From contig JBAJFG010000475.1 of the NCBI GenBank assembly GCA_037903475.1, positions 1,302,001-1,366,000 on the forward strand: DNA of 64,000 bases. The letters are read 5' to 3'. The translations under genes were made by a program, and so were the position numbers. Positions within the stretch are counted from its first letter, which is position 1; every line of letters begins with the position of its first letter. Under the pieces are notes generated by a model. It searched no databases. It had not been told where the DNA came from and saw nothing but the letters and a program-made list of their open reading frames with translations. Shown piece after piece: positions 24,331 to 40,400 of the stretch. Source of the DNA: Ancylostoma caninum (lineage: Eukaryota > Nematoda > Chromadorea > Rhabditida > Ancylostomatidae).

Positions 24331-27159
24331 GAATTCGTCAGAGAGGAGTTATTTTCATGAGGATAATATTCTAAATTCTCACACCGTTATCACTCTTGTC
24401 TGCATGACCACAATGCTGGCTGCTGAATCTGCAAAAGAACCTCGACCTTGTCTTGCTGACAAACACGAGAGACCCGTCTGCCTTTTTATTAAATCAAGTA
24501 CTCTCAAACGAGCAAAGAACCATTCCAGAAATACCTAATCACTTCATTCGCATTCCATTTCTTCTTAAGTTCTGCTAGTGTGCAGTTTGAAGGCTACCTC
24601 TCAAGGCGCATTTCTTCGGAGCTATTCATTAACTCTAACAAATCTAAATGTTCCGCTAAAATCTAATTTATGTGTAGAGGCATATACGACATGAAAATAA
24701 AATTTCATTTGATTTGTTTTCGCTGTACGACAGATGATAATATACTGGTAAAGAAATAGAACTGTATGTACCGTAGTTGCTTGCACGATAGAAGCGATGC
24801 ATTGCATGTCCCGTGAGAGCGTAGCTTAGAGATAAGGTCCGTCAGTAACTAGACGTCACAGAAATCTGCCCTACTTCATAGTACGAAGTGAGCGTGGTAT
24901 CCCTTACAGGGCTGATCGTTTCCAATTTTAACCCATCCCATCAAAAGGAAATGGTCCTTTGCCAAGTTATTCTTTCTCTTTCTCGACAAATTGAAAAGAG
25001 TCAGGAAAACGTCAGGATGGATTCGTGGATCCGCTGCTAGAGACACCGACAAATTTAACCCGGACCTTACCTTAGTAATACATGAATTCCACAGGATGAA
25101 ATAATATTACAAATTTAGTAAGGGATCTCTAGAAAGTCATCACAAGGGATATGGACACGGATTATCCGCTCCGTGCAATCCTGTACGAGGAATAGCCTAA
25201 CCGAAGGAAATGGTCGTTTGGCAAGAGATCGTGGACAAGTACGCAAGAAATGATGAATAGAACAAACTAGACAACACTCTAAGGGAATCCATAAGGCAAA
25301 AGAATGATAAGTTCAACATAAATCAATGTGAATGATACGGCGAGAGACAATAAACGAGTCAACAAAAAGCTACCCAGCTCTCTTCATAGAATCTTTGAAG
25401 ACAAAAAAAAACAGCCCCATCATAGCATACACACATGCACAAATTGGCACCACTTCACTGGCAAGCCATTCACCGCGGTAGATGGGCATTTTCTGACGAG
25501 ACAAGAAGGAGGATGCTGGCCACCACGGCTACAAGTACTCTTCTTCGTCATGTTCATGGATTGTGCACATATCGAACTGTTCCTGGAAAAGGGTTGCTTT
25601 GGTGAATCCATACCAACACTCAGAAAACATAGAACTCGTCCAAACAAAAAATTAGTTGAACTGAAAGTAACGAAAACTGGAAAACGGAGGGGACCATCCG
25701 CTGTTCCCTAGTATTAAATTTCCAAGCAACTGATATAATATACTGCAAACTGGATTAGGTATTTCTTGAAGACTGGAAAACAGCGGAATTTTGACAATAC
25801 CCTCAGATTCCATACAAAAATAGAGTTTCCGTATCATGTAGTTTTCGGAAGAAATGGTAGAGAAAGAATTACATATGAGATGGTGCCCTCTTTCCACTCA
25901 AGTTGTCAGAACAAAAAAGGTGCAAAAAAAAATGAAAGCAAAAGAAACCGAGGAAAAGCTATCCATCAAACCACAGGAACTTAAGGTGTTTTAAAGTGTG
26001 ACATCGACACCAATGCGTCAAAATACGTAATATCTATTTTTAACAGGACATTCTTCTTGAGGGGGAGATAATTTATTGGAGGCTTGACGAATACCATACC
26101 GATTTTGTAACATAACATCATTTTCTTAAGAGGTTTCTTTACTATGTATTAGTGTACGGTGTCTCATAAATAGACTGCTAAAATTCAAGAATTCTCATCC
26201 CTTGACAAAATAGACGAGTTTTCCAGTGCTGATCAACAACTTCATACCCGCTCTGTGCTGGATAGGTAGGATTACGGTAAGAGTACTGGAACAGATTCAA
26301 GGAACACCTCGAGTTCGGTAAGAAAATGGTATTGGCGTGTAAAGGTATCTTGACAATTGCGATGTTCGCGTGAAATACTCCATCTATGCGGAGTTTCAGA
26401 AGATTTTTTTAAAGATACCCTACATATTTATTCTAACCAACAGAAATGTACAGCTAATTGTACAAAAATGAGTACGATGCTCATGACCAGCACTTCAAGC
26501 AACCCTCTACACTAAGTTTCATCTATTTATTTGTTTATTTACCCATGTATCCATTCACCAAGCCATTTTGTTTTGAATCTAAGCGGGTGGAATGGTGTCT
26601 CAGCTGTCAATAAATTGCTACTATTACTTAGTGTTGCAGGGCAAATTATCATAACGATCAAGCTTGACTGTATTCTTTTATTCATCCAGACAAATCAAAC
26701 GAGTTGGTCGCTATGCACGATGCGCACAGCGAATTTCTATAAATTTCAATAACTTTTTTTTCAACACAAACGGCACAAGTCACAGTCGGGCCACTAGTCA
26801 CGAAGTGCTGCGTGAATGGACGATATGTTAGCATTGGTGCACTGGTGTTAGTGTGTGTTTGGGGTGCATGGCTCACCATTTGTGGTGCAAAAGATCGACG
26901 ATCGTAGGAATAGAGTACAACAAAGGAAGGAGTATGGAAGACGCGAGTGTGTAGTGGAATGGAACGAGGCACACAGAGGGATTCACTGAAATCACCGCAC
27001 GGCTCTCTACACTCCCCTGTCAGCGCCGAAACACAATACAGAATAAAATAAAATAAACTGAGTTACAGTTGAAGAGAGAACATCTCTACTCTAGCTACTG
27101 TGATATAAACGAAATCCAACCTAGCAGAAATCGCCAAAAAAAAAGAAACGGAGTGTTAC
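24331..27159. other. Region 3' of pde-3; no gene recognised
   Basis: May contain the last pde-3 exon or its 3' UTR, but I could not identify one. A 127-codon + frame at 25328-25711 has no recognisable domain. Confidence 0.4.
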
Positions 27160-31197
<4,038 letters not shown>

Positions 31198-31509
31198 CTA
31201 AAAGGCGATGAGAAATATAGTCCACCTGTCGTAGAAGAAATAAAATAGAGAAGTGAGCAGTGTAAACCATTAAGAACTCCGGAAACGTAGAGAAATTTGG
31301 GAAGATAGGAGTGTCTTCTTCAATTTTACTGTCCTTCAAATACTTGCCCAATTAAAGAACAACACATCCGAGGCAGAAAAATTCAGAAAAAGGTCTTTGA
31401 GAATAGTTTCTCAGTTTAGAACTGTTTTAAAGAAATTTCTGCCATAAGGGTCTTCTGGAAACACAGAATAGAGAAGTGCACATGATTTTTTGTGGAGTAG
31501 CAGAAAAAC

Positions 31510-31997
31510 CCATTTCGAGCACCTTCTTTCGTAGAGAATTTGGGAATTTCATTGAGACCCCTGTCGCAAAGAGGCGCCAGGTGCCAACAATCGGTTCCAC
31601 TACCTCCATGGCATTGGTGGCAGATGTCTCAATGAGCACCCCCAAACTCTACACAAAATAAGGAGTTGAAAATGGGCTTTTGCGAAATTTTGCAAGGAAC
31701 CACCCTGTTTAAATCGACGAATCCTGAGAAATCTAACAGCTGATATAGGATGAAACCGATTCTGAGGTGAAGCAATGCCTTTAAGGGCGTTTTTGGGACC
31801 CTCTTCCACGATAACCTACATAAAGCAGAGGCAGTAAAAGGGAACTGGATCCACAACATTGTTCCGGTGCACCGATGAGTAGTAACGAAACGAGGAAAAG
31901 TTATGTCTGATGACAAGGTATCGCGAATATACCTGGTGAGCTTTGAAGATGTGAAGAGTGGCCATCGGTTGTTGGCGACGGTTCTGGCTTCCAATAG
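31510..31997 (-). CDS. pde-3: Probable linker exons of the pde-3 gene (three exons)
   Basis: Three candidate exons read in transcript order: 31933-31997 (begins LLEARTVANNRWPLF), 31704-31815 and 31510-31648 (contains VLIETSATNAMEVVEPIVG). Each has an AG acceptor and a GT donor. Phases run 0 to 2, 2 to 0 and 0 to 1, and the last enters the 58-nt exon at 31140-31197 in the required phase. The last donor (GTTTTT context) is weak, so that border is uncertain. The 112-nt exon is also open in another frame (starting VIVEEGPKNALKG), so its translation is not secure. I recognise no domain here; PDE3 proteins have a poorly conserved linker between the N-terminal membrane region and the catalytic domain, which fits. 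Confidence 0.5.
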
Positions 31998-32109
31998 CTA
32001 AAAAAACATTTGTTTATTTATCTCGTATAGAATATGTGCTAGAAAACCCTTATAAATAATTAATTCCTTTTTTTCTTTGAACTCCAAAGCGGATATGTTC
32101 CCCCGTCAC

Positions 32110-32296
32110 CTCGTCAGGCGCAGTGGCGCTGCCCAGATGCATCACAAACAGAAAAGCTTTCCCCATCGATATCACGGAAAACTGTCTACGGCAACGCGGC
32201 GATGTACTTGGATTGCACTTCCGCGGTGTGTGTCCGTTTTCAGGCCGTGAAATTGCGTCCGATGCGAGAGTGGCAGTGCGAAAGAGGGTAATCTTA
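32110..32296 (-). CDS. pde-3: Probable pde-3 linker exon (187 nt)
   Basis: Open frame with KITLFRTATLASDAISR at the start, then a basic Ser-containing patch SPRCRRQFSVIS that resembles a PKA-type site, ending HLGSATAPDE at a GTGACG donor. It starts with one base completing a codon and ends in phase 0. This fits both the 43984-44084 exon upstream (ends phase 2) and the 31933-31997 exon downstream (starts phase 0). The joined reading continues the Arg/Ser-rich character found after the conserved linker motif in vertebrate PDE3B. The acceptor (GGCTTAG) lacks a good pyrimidine tract, so the exon start is the weak point. Confidence 0.45.
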
Positions 32297-32983
32297 CTAA
32301 GCCACATCAGCTCGTGTTTTCCAGACGCGTGCAATTGATTTCCGAGGTATATCTCCCATTAAGCGCCGCTTGCATGAGCGAGAACACTCGGACTTGCTCT
32401 GGTATTCCTCGGCCCAGTACCTCGTGAATGCCTCGATGGCGTTCGGGATGCGGGTGAGATCGCGATGAGCGGCGTGGATCCTGCGACGGACGAGCACACC
32501 GAACGGCTGGATCTCGGTTGCTCCGCCCTTGTCCATTGGACCACAGCTACAGCTCACATCATGTGCCCGATCCAAGTGAGCCCTTATCGAAAAAGATGGC
32601 ACGATTTTTTCGTCACGATTCGCGTCGCATGAAATTTGTCCCACATCAGAGAACGGAAATGAGAAATACAACAGAGTATGACATGAAAGGAAACGAACTT
32701 GAGTGCGAGATAGGAACGGAAGAGTTGGCGTCATGCGGAAAAAAATGAAATCGATAAGTCGAGGCGAAGGAAGTTGAGTGGAGCTCAGGGAGGTGGTCAC
32801 TGGTCGCCTATGGCTCTGAGGAGAAGGCTCGAAAGCTGAACACAGCGACGACGAAGTCCCTCCTATTCGATTATCCACACTCGCACATCCCCCTCGCACG
32901 CATACACCGCTGGCCTCATCTTGGTCTCTAATTAACCCTACCACAGCTTCACACGTATCAACCCTCAGCACCTCCTCACTCAT
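32297..32983 (-). other. Long open frame, 228 codons, unassigned
   Basis: An uninterrupted frame from an ATG at 32983 to a stop at 32297, directly 5' of the proposed pde-3 exon at 32110-32296. Its second half (from about residue 140) has a coding-like composition, including GGATEIQPFGVLVRRR and IEAFTRYWAEEYQ. The first half is less convincing. It might be an alternative first exon of pde-3, part of an unrecognised gene, or chance. No domain was recognised. Confidence 0.3.
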
Positions 32984-33408
32984 CCATCATTTCGAAACAA
33001 CTCCTTTCGCTGTGGCAGCATAAGCGTGACGCGCACGCCCTGAAGCCCAATCCATAAGCGATTAGGCAACGGGAAGAATAAGCTCACTGACGTAGCACAA
33101 GAAAAAAGTGAGAACTCGACATATGTATTCACTCAGCAGGTGAGACAAGTAAAATCAGTGAGGACAAAATTAATCTGCTTGAAGCTTCAGCTGTTCGAAT
33201 CCAGAAAACTTCAGAAAAATCCAGAAAAAAAAACCAGTAGAGTCACAGTACAAACGAGGGTTGCATCATCTCACGAAGAAATGAAGCTGCAAAACTTTGA
33301 AGTATTGCACAGGTCCCAGATTTACCGAATTTTACTGCCTGAAAACATGGAAACAAAGGCAGACAAATGCTTTCTGAGTCAAAATTTTGTAGAAAAATGT
33401 ATAGTTTG

Positions 33409-33590
33409 TTAGCTCAGTGAAGGCCGTTGCAGTGGCTTTGTCTGCATTTATGAGCTCTTTACAGTGTCGGCTAATTCACCTAATTTTTACGCTTTTTCGG
33501 TAAATTTTGATGTGTATGTGACGCGATTCCTTCCGTTTTGATGTTCGCTACTGCCACTTAGTAAAATCTCCATTCAGAGGCATGGTCGTC
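33409..33590. mobile_element. TTAGCTCA MITE family, copy A (truncated)
   Basis: Starts TTAGCTCAG with the GCTTTGTCTGCA block of the family and shares the TGATTCCTTCC/CTGCCACTTAGTAAAAT interior with the other copies. The right terminal repeat is missing. It lies in the long pde-3 intron. Confidence 0.55.
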
Positions 33591-33839
33591 CCAAAAGACT
33601 ATATGATTTCTCGCATCCATTACAAAATAGAATTTAACTAGATAGGAGATCAGTGCACCTGTTATAAAGCATGCAAGCAAAAAAGTGATTCATAGTCACA
33701 GTAATGCTGATTCAGTTCCGTTCTTGTCGATTTAACCGCTACAAATCAGCTTCATTAAGGTGATCTGCTGATTCTGCCACGCTTAGTCACATACTGAACA
33801 TATTCGTTTGCGGGACATCTAATACCCAACTTGCTGCAG

Positions 33840-34099
33840 GGCATGGCCAGCCAAATACATGCACCAGGCACTACTACAATGCTGTAATTGGCGACGACTT
33901 CAAAACATTTGATTACAGATTTCTACACGACAAACGCGAACATCACAAGAGGACCATTTGGATCGGTCGAGTTAAAAGCTATGCGTCGGAAGGAGTTTCG
34001 GTTGAGGTTGCCTGTCGACTCTCAGCTGCAGGCCTTCTGCATCAATTCGGCCTAGCGCTCATTCAGCAAACTGGTCTGAATGGGATTAGAAGTCTTTAG
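33840..34099 (+). other. Exon-like open frame of 85 codons, unrecognised
   Basis: After a good acceptor (TTGCTGCAG, ending 33839) an open frame runs to TAG at 34097-34099. It contains HYYNAVIGDDFKTFDYRFLH, then a Lys/Arg/His stretch and VSVEVACRLSAAGLL. The composition is protein-like, with mixed charged and aromatic residues. No start codon is needed if it is a terminal exon. It lies on the + strand opposite the long pde-3 intron. It may be the last exon of an unrecognised gene or a fragment of a mobile element. Confidence 0.35.
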
Positions 34100-34477
34100 G
34101 ACGATCACTTAACTCTTATGAAACTCTTTCAGGACCTGATACGTTTGGCTGAGCAATCAAATTGTTTTTAACGTAACTGCATGCAGGAAGTGCTAAGAAG
34201 GATCGCTTCACGCACGCGCCGCCATTGGCCAGGAATGACGCTGGGTATTAGATGTCCGTTAACGAACATATTCAAGTGACACTTGTGGTCATTCCATTCT
34301 GTTAGGACCCATGTGGTACTTCTCAGGACGTGAAGTGCCCAGTGAAATGACACATGAAACCATATCGCGACAGTGTCGCTGAAGGAATGCGAAAAACTCG
34401 TATGATTTGTACAAGACTCCAGTGCTAGTACAAATACTCGATGATCAATTGAGAACGATTGTGGTGATATCACATGC

Positions 34478-34560
34478 GGATGCACAGACAATCAGAGGGT
34501 CAAAGCGCAGATGATGCGGTGCGGCGAGCGGGTCCCGACCTCTGGAATCTCCTGCCTACG
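34478..34560 (+). repeat. Dispersed repeat, member 1 (inverted relative to 43458-43548)
   Basis: Shares CAGATGATGC, GTCCCGACCTCTGGAATCTC and flanking bases with the reverse complement of 43458-43548 over about 85 bp. A frame here ends GPDLWNLLP, which faintly resembles LINE C-termini, but no more can be said. Confidence 0.6.
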
Positions 34561-36226
34561 TGTATAAAGCATAGACTTTCTGTGTAACGTTGAGCTGTCG
34601 GACAAAATTTTTTATTTCCAACCCTGGAGTAAGGGACTCTTCCAATTATCTCCTATACAAATGAGGACTAAATGTTTTTCTTTCCAATTTCGTTCGAAAG
34701 CACCACTAACCCAGACTGCAACAGAGGATAAGAAAAACTCAAAGATTCCTGAATAAAGTCCTATCTAGCTTGGACTTGAGGATTAGAGCACATCCCACGT
34801 TCGACTGCTTCGGATTTGGGCATTAAGAACATCGTAAATATATGAAGAACTGAGCACTATGCCTAGAATATCATGCAGGTCTATCTGTCTGAGCCTGTGT
34901 TTATACTTTATTGTGTGGCAATCCATCCCGGCGACAGCATGAGCGACGCGGCCTGTAGTGAAAAAGGGAAACAAGGACAACGCCTAATCCAGAACAGCTA
35001 TGAAGTCGACGCTTCGTGCTTGCTAGCGGATGCAACGCGAATTCGTTCCACCACGTGACGCTCAAAGCAATGAGGTATAAACAGAACGTAGCAAGGATCC
35101 ATGACGTCATGTCGTCTCGCAATGCAAGCGGACCACCCAGTGCAAGAGTTGCGACGCTCAGAGGTGGGTATTAGTGTCCTGGCGTCAACATCTCAGCCTC
35201 CATATTCGCATATACGCTTTTGGGGATGCTGCTGACTACAACGAAAGATGCCTAACTGGGCCTGAAGCGCTGAAGAGATTCTGCTGTGGATGATTACCAT
35301 ATTCTGAAAAGTATCCAGAGAGAACAAGCAAAGTTTTAAGAAATCCAAAAAATGTAAAAACGTTTTCAGAGTTGATCAAGAGAGCTAGACTCCTTTTCTG
35401 CAATAGCGCACATAAACATGCTACAAGAAGCCAGAAGTAGCAGAGAAGACCGATCGGCAGTGCTCTCGTCACTGAGCAGCCGAAACCTCGTGATACGGCA
35501 CTCCATCCTCGCGCGGATTATATGGGTGTACGGCCGAGGATTTGCATAAAAACCGCGACGATTCATAGTTTTCTGCCCTTTTTAAACACGTGGGCGTTCA
35601 CATTATGGACATGGAATGGAGAGGAGCGGGCAGCCTCCCCCGTCCTCGGTGAGGAGAGCGGACAGCGCTGAATCGAACAACTCTAAGTACATTAGCATTG
35701 AAAAATGCGCGACTCGTTTCCTTAATCGAAAATTTGCGTCAGTGAGGAGAGCGAAATGAAAAGCACTGTGAATGTGTTTCGAGAGCATTCATCAGTTTCC
35801 ACGAATATCGTTGCCTTGTTCATTGGTTCACAGAGACGTGAAAGAAGTTCAAAAAGTGACCGAGATATAATCCTTATTTCGCAAAGATGACGAGGAAAAC
35901 ATACCTCTCCTACGGATCCTACTTCGTACAGGACAAGAAAATAGTCAAAGGATGACAAAAACTACGTACGCTCCCTTTAAAATGCTGTGTGTGGTCTTTA
36001 CGAGGTCATTTCCTCTTTTTTTACTAGGGTTTCAAGTAATTTAAACTTAATTGGCTAAATACAGCGACGGACAAATAGACAGAAAACCAGAAGTGAATCG
36101 CCGAAAATGTAAGGCAGTTTGGGGAAAAAAACTTGGAAATGATTAAGAATGAGACAATCTCATATAATAGAGCGAATTAAGATGAATTTCCGAGCATAGT
36201 CCAATTTACGTTCTGCAAAATCCTGA

Positions 36227-36270
36227 AGGCATTTACAATTCAAATTCAAGGCATTTACAATTCAAATTCA
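36227..36270 (+). repeat. 22-bp direct tandem repeat, two copies
   Basis: AGGCATTTACAATTCAAATT followed by CA, repeated twice without change. Probably slippage or a short local duplication. Confidence 0.8.
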
Positions 36271-36865
36271 AATTACGTCCAAATTTGAAGATTGGAGGGA
36301 TTGGTGGTATCTTCCGCTGCTATCCATTTTGACACTAATAAATAACTGGTTCACCGAAAGTGAATAGAATAATTTATTCCTAAAATGGGAAATCTCTGGA
36401 ATCGACAGTGTGCTCCTGTGGAATATTTGGTGAAGCAAACAGTAGGCGACACGGTAGGATTATAAAAATATGTTCATGACATAGAACTGATCGTAAGATG
36501 CATACGAGAATCCACGAAAATAACCCTACGCATCCCAAAGAAAGTTTTTTTTATTGCAAAATTGAAGTCCCGGGACAATGCAAACATTCGAGGCAGAAGG
36601 GCCTGTGTGATTCAGCTACTCATTATCGAAGACGCTAACAGTGTCAGGCACCATTGGGAACATTAGAATCAGTGTGCTTTCCCTCGTTCTCTTTGTTCTT
36701 CTGAATCCTGATTAACCCTGATTCAACAGCTCTACTGGGATTAAAAACAGGAAGACCACAAATGCACAAGGATGAGTCGTGCCTGAGATTCAGATGACTC
36801 GTGCGTTTCGTCACAGATGCATCAAGGATTCTTTCTTCTTCACAAGCTCCGGCACATTCCTTCAG

Positions 36866-36977
36866 CCTAAATTGGCACGCGAACACGAATCGCTCGTGGC
36901 CCCGTTGATTCCTGATTCCCTATGCAAACGTTGCTATGCGCGACGCAAAAACAGCCATTTCATTCACAGGCTTGACG
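36866..36977 (+). other. Exon-like frame with strong splice sites, unrecognised
   Basis: Acceptor CCTTCAG (ending 36865) and donor G/GTAAGT (36978) bracket 112 nt open in one frame, starting PKLAREHESLVAPLIP and containing the Cys/basic run SLCKRCYARRKN. The frame is also open back to an ATG at 36779. No partner exon was identified and no domain recognised. Confidence 0.3.
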
Positions 36978-37277
36978 GTAAGTGTTTCCCTCTAGCATTC
37001 TCACTGCTCTCGAAGAAGAAGCTTGCCGGCTTTTGCGATACCACAACAGCAGTGTGTGTCATTGCTACTGAGTCACTCGGATTAGAGCAGGGCGTATGAA
37101 AAAGACCCGTGCAATTGGGGGTGTGGATGATAATTGCCAGTCAGGGTATAAAGGAACTACAGGAGGAGCCACATGGAGAATTCTCGCTAGCTGTTGACAT
37201 GTAAGCTACTAGTTTGGTGCTAAACGTTTGAACCGAATTTTACACTTCTTGAACAGCTATAATATTATTGTTCATGG

Positions 37278-37460
37278 ATGGAACCTGGTCTGCCAATTTT
37301 TATAGTATTCAACATTCTATCACATTGCATTGCTAAAGGATTTCAATGCAAGACCAAGCAATTCTGGATCGAAAATAATTGTTGGTGCAAGACTTCCGAT
37401 CAACCCAATACTTCCATATCAAGAGAACACACCATCTGCCGCGTGATGCTCTTGGCTTGA
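37278..37460 (+). other. Possible small secreted Cys-containing peptide
   Basis: A 60-codon frame starting MEPGLPIFIVFNILSHCIA, which looks like a signal peptide, followed by a short mature part with four cysteines in the order C..C.C....C. Nothing else supports expression, and short frames with apolar starts arise often by chance in AT-rich DNA. No family was recognised. Confidence 0.2.
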
Positions 37461-40400
37461 ACATCCAAGAATACGTGATTGGAAGGATGGATAACTTCAT
37501 ACCCACCGATGTGATTACCCATTGGTAGCACCTGGGTGTAGACAACGTGACAAATGGGTAAACATGGGTAAATTTAAGCACGTCAACACGCTTACCAAGG
37601 GTAATCCTAATGAGGCACGAGTCCAAGGCTGATATAGAAAGTTTTGCTCTCAAAAAAAATTCAAAAAAATCAACAATGAAGAGGTTTCTGTAGTAAAAGG
37701 TTTAAGGGCTTTCCCGATAGCTGTTAATCACCCGTGGAAAGGAAAAAATATCCAGTAGAAAACTGCACTAATCCTGGCTGAGAACTTAGAAGAATTCAAG
37801 GAAACTCCGGCCACAGGTCTTTAGAAGGTAGAAGGTTCAGTGCTCTCTGGATTTGCCGATCGAACACGAAGGATTCCTCTCTCCACTAAGGCAAACGGAA
37901 ATTATCTGACAACACTGAAACGTAATATTTTAATACGAATTTTGATACGCAATACGAACTTTCAAACAGTGAAGGAAAGTTTCTTGTATCATAATTAGGA
38001 AAGAAGGGTAAACGATTACCCTATTTTATGGTTAGTATAAGCAGTTCCTTTCGAAGTCTCTGCTAGATGCCCTCACATGAATGTTATAAAAAAATGGAAC
38101 TATTAATTTTTCTGTGAAAGAAGGAAAAGTGCACAAAGCTTTCGGAGCCAGTGGGCAACCCAAATAGTGTGAGAGAGGAAATGGACGAATTATCGGCTGC
38201 ACAGGAGCAGCTAGTCAAACCAATTAGTTCAAAAACTTTTTCTGGGACATAAAATGAGAGACAGAAGTGCTGAGCTCTTCTTAAACATCGAACCCGATAC
38301 AAACAAAAAAAGCTCATGCTAAATAAATAGTTTGAAATCATGGCTGTACCAGAAAGCTAATTGTGAGCTGAATACCTAATAACTAATATGGGGATTTCGA
38401 CTTCGTTTACCTAATGTTTCAAGGGAACAGGAGGCTTTTTTTTTCACATAAAGCTCTGTAGCCTTATGAATTTCTTGCTAAATACGAGTATGAGGAAACA
38501 GCGCCGGTGTTAGTGGGGAAGTTTGAGACTTAGCCAGTGCTACTAATGAAAGTTAATTTGAAATAACCACTCATTTGACTATACGACCGTGTTCATACTT
38601 CATTGCGAGACGATGGTGTCGCTGCGACGGATATGCGCGAGATGACAAGTACCGTCGTTCCACTAGGTGCTAGATAGTATGCAAAAATAAATGGAGGAGA
38701 AAGAAAACAGCAGAAAATTCTCGTTCACAAAATTGGCGAACTCGTCGTGTAGCTCGCGCTTACAATCGCAACGTAAATTTGGGCTAGCCCGTGATTTCCG
38801 GAGGAAAAAAATATAAACAGAGCGAGACAAGAAGCTGTGACGCTGTGGATAACCGTCAACTCCCACAACCCTCCCTACATATGGGAAGGACCGCTTTTTG
38901 AACAGTTCGCATGTGCTCGATGGTGGTGGTGCGACGAAGTGTAAACAAAGCCTATGAAGACAGGCAGGGGCTGCATTTTGAGTGGCATGCATTGGGGTAC
39001 GTTTTCTGCAATAATTTGGAGAAATTCTTCCGATTTTCTCATGATGGATTCGGGAAAAACAGCTGAGTTGTGCTGCAATTTGTGGACAACACCATTGGGG
39101 CGTGCAAGCGAGTTCAAAATCAGGAAGGAAATGCGGTAGATGACCAGTGTTAAAAGCAAAGATGTGCCTATTAATCTATTTCTATGGCTACTTTCAACCT
39201 CTCTGCTTGGTGATGCTCATGTAGTGGTGTTACTGGCACTGGTACGCGTTACGCGCTTTTAGACGGATGGGAATTTTTGAAAGACTCTCCTCCACAAGTC
39301 AGATGAATAAATTCCAGAAAAAATTAGTACTATTAGAGGGAAGGATGCTTGTAATTTCGTTGGCTCAACGAAACTTAATTTGACCTGACATATCCAATAT
39401 TGATTACAGGATTTTCTGCTTGAACGCCCCTTTCGTGACGATGCTCCTGCGCCGAATAAGTGTCTCAGCTTTCTCGGAAACTAGTGGACACAACGAAAGT
39501 ACACCGCGCTAGGTGCATGCGCTCTTTCGAACAAAGACGAACGGGAAGCGGGCAGAATTACCCAACTCAGCAATACACAATGTCGGTACGTGGTTCCATG
39601 CGAACAAATAAAGGCTGGTCAAGTTGACTGGAAACTTCTGGCAATGGAGTCCTCTTGTACAGTTGTGGGGCACACCAATAAATCTATGGAAAATGATCTG
39701 CCTCCTAATCCTGGAGGAAAACTATGAGGTTTCTAAAGTTTCTAAAACCAGAAGAGGAAAAAAATTGGTGGAGAAGTTCTCTAACCTTGAAAAGTAGGAA
39801 AATACAAAAGAAATTACGGTTTACACCCAGCAGTAGCAAAATCCTGAGATCCAGACACCTTCGCAGTCAGTGTCAAAAAAAGCAGCATAGTGATTCCTGA
39901 CTAACAAACTCATCCCCTCTTCGCGTAGATCTCGTCGCTGAACAAAACGCCTTCTCGTACTACATTAAGCCTTAGCAACAAATAAGAAGATCTTCCTGAG
40001 AGATGTCAGATGACATATTTGACATATTGCATGCGCATATTTTTACCGGCTCATGGATGCCATGACGCCATAAAAACGTCATTCCAGGAATTCCGAATCA
40101 GAAAATTCATTAAACAGTACTTAAGAGAAAAGAAACAATGCATTTGTGAAACATCAAAAAGAAGAATATACAAGGAAGGGACTCCGAGCGCTGGTGTGGG
40201 AAAAGCAGGAAGTTGCGCACTGGTGCATTTCATGTCCCAGGCCGATTCTATATCCCAGAAGTGGATCCAGATAAGGAGAAAAAGAGCAGAAAAACCAGCA
40301 AGTGCTCTACAACAAACTCATCAAAGCATCACAAATCCAGAAATCTCACGAAGGATTTTTTTCTGAAAGAGTGGAGCCTTCGTCGACGAAATGAAACCAC

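Noticed and set aside
38571..38600. Another Tc1-like terminus (GACTATACGACCG)
   Set aside because: Only about 12 bases match, with no inverted partner and no TA-flanked element.
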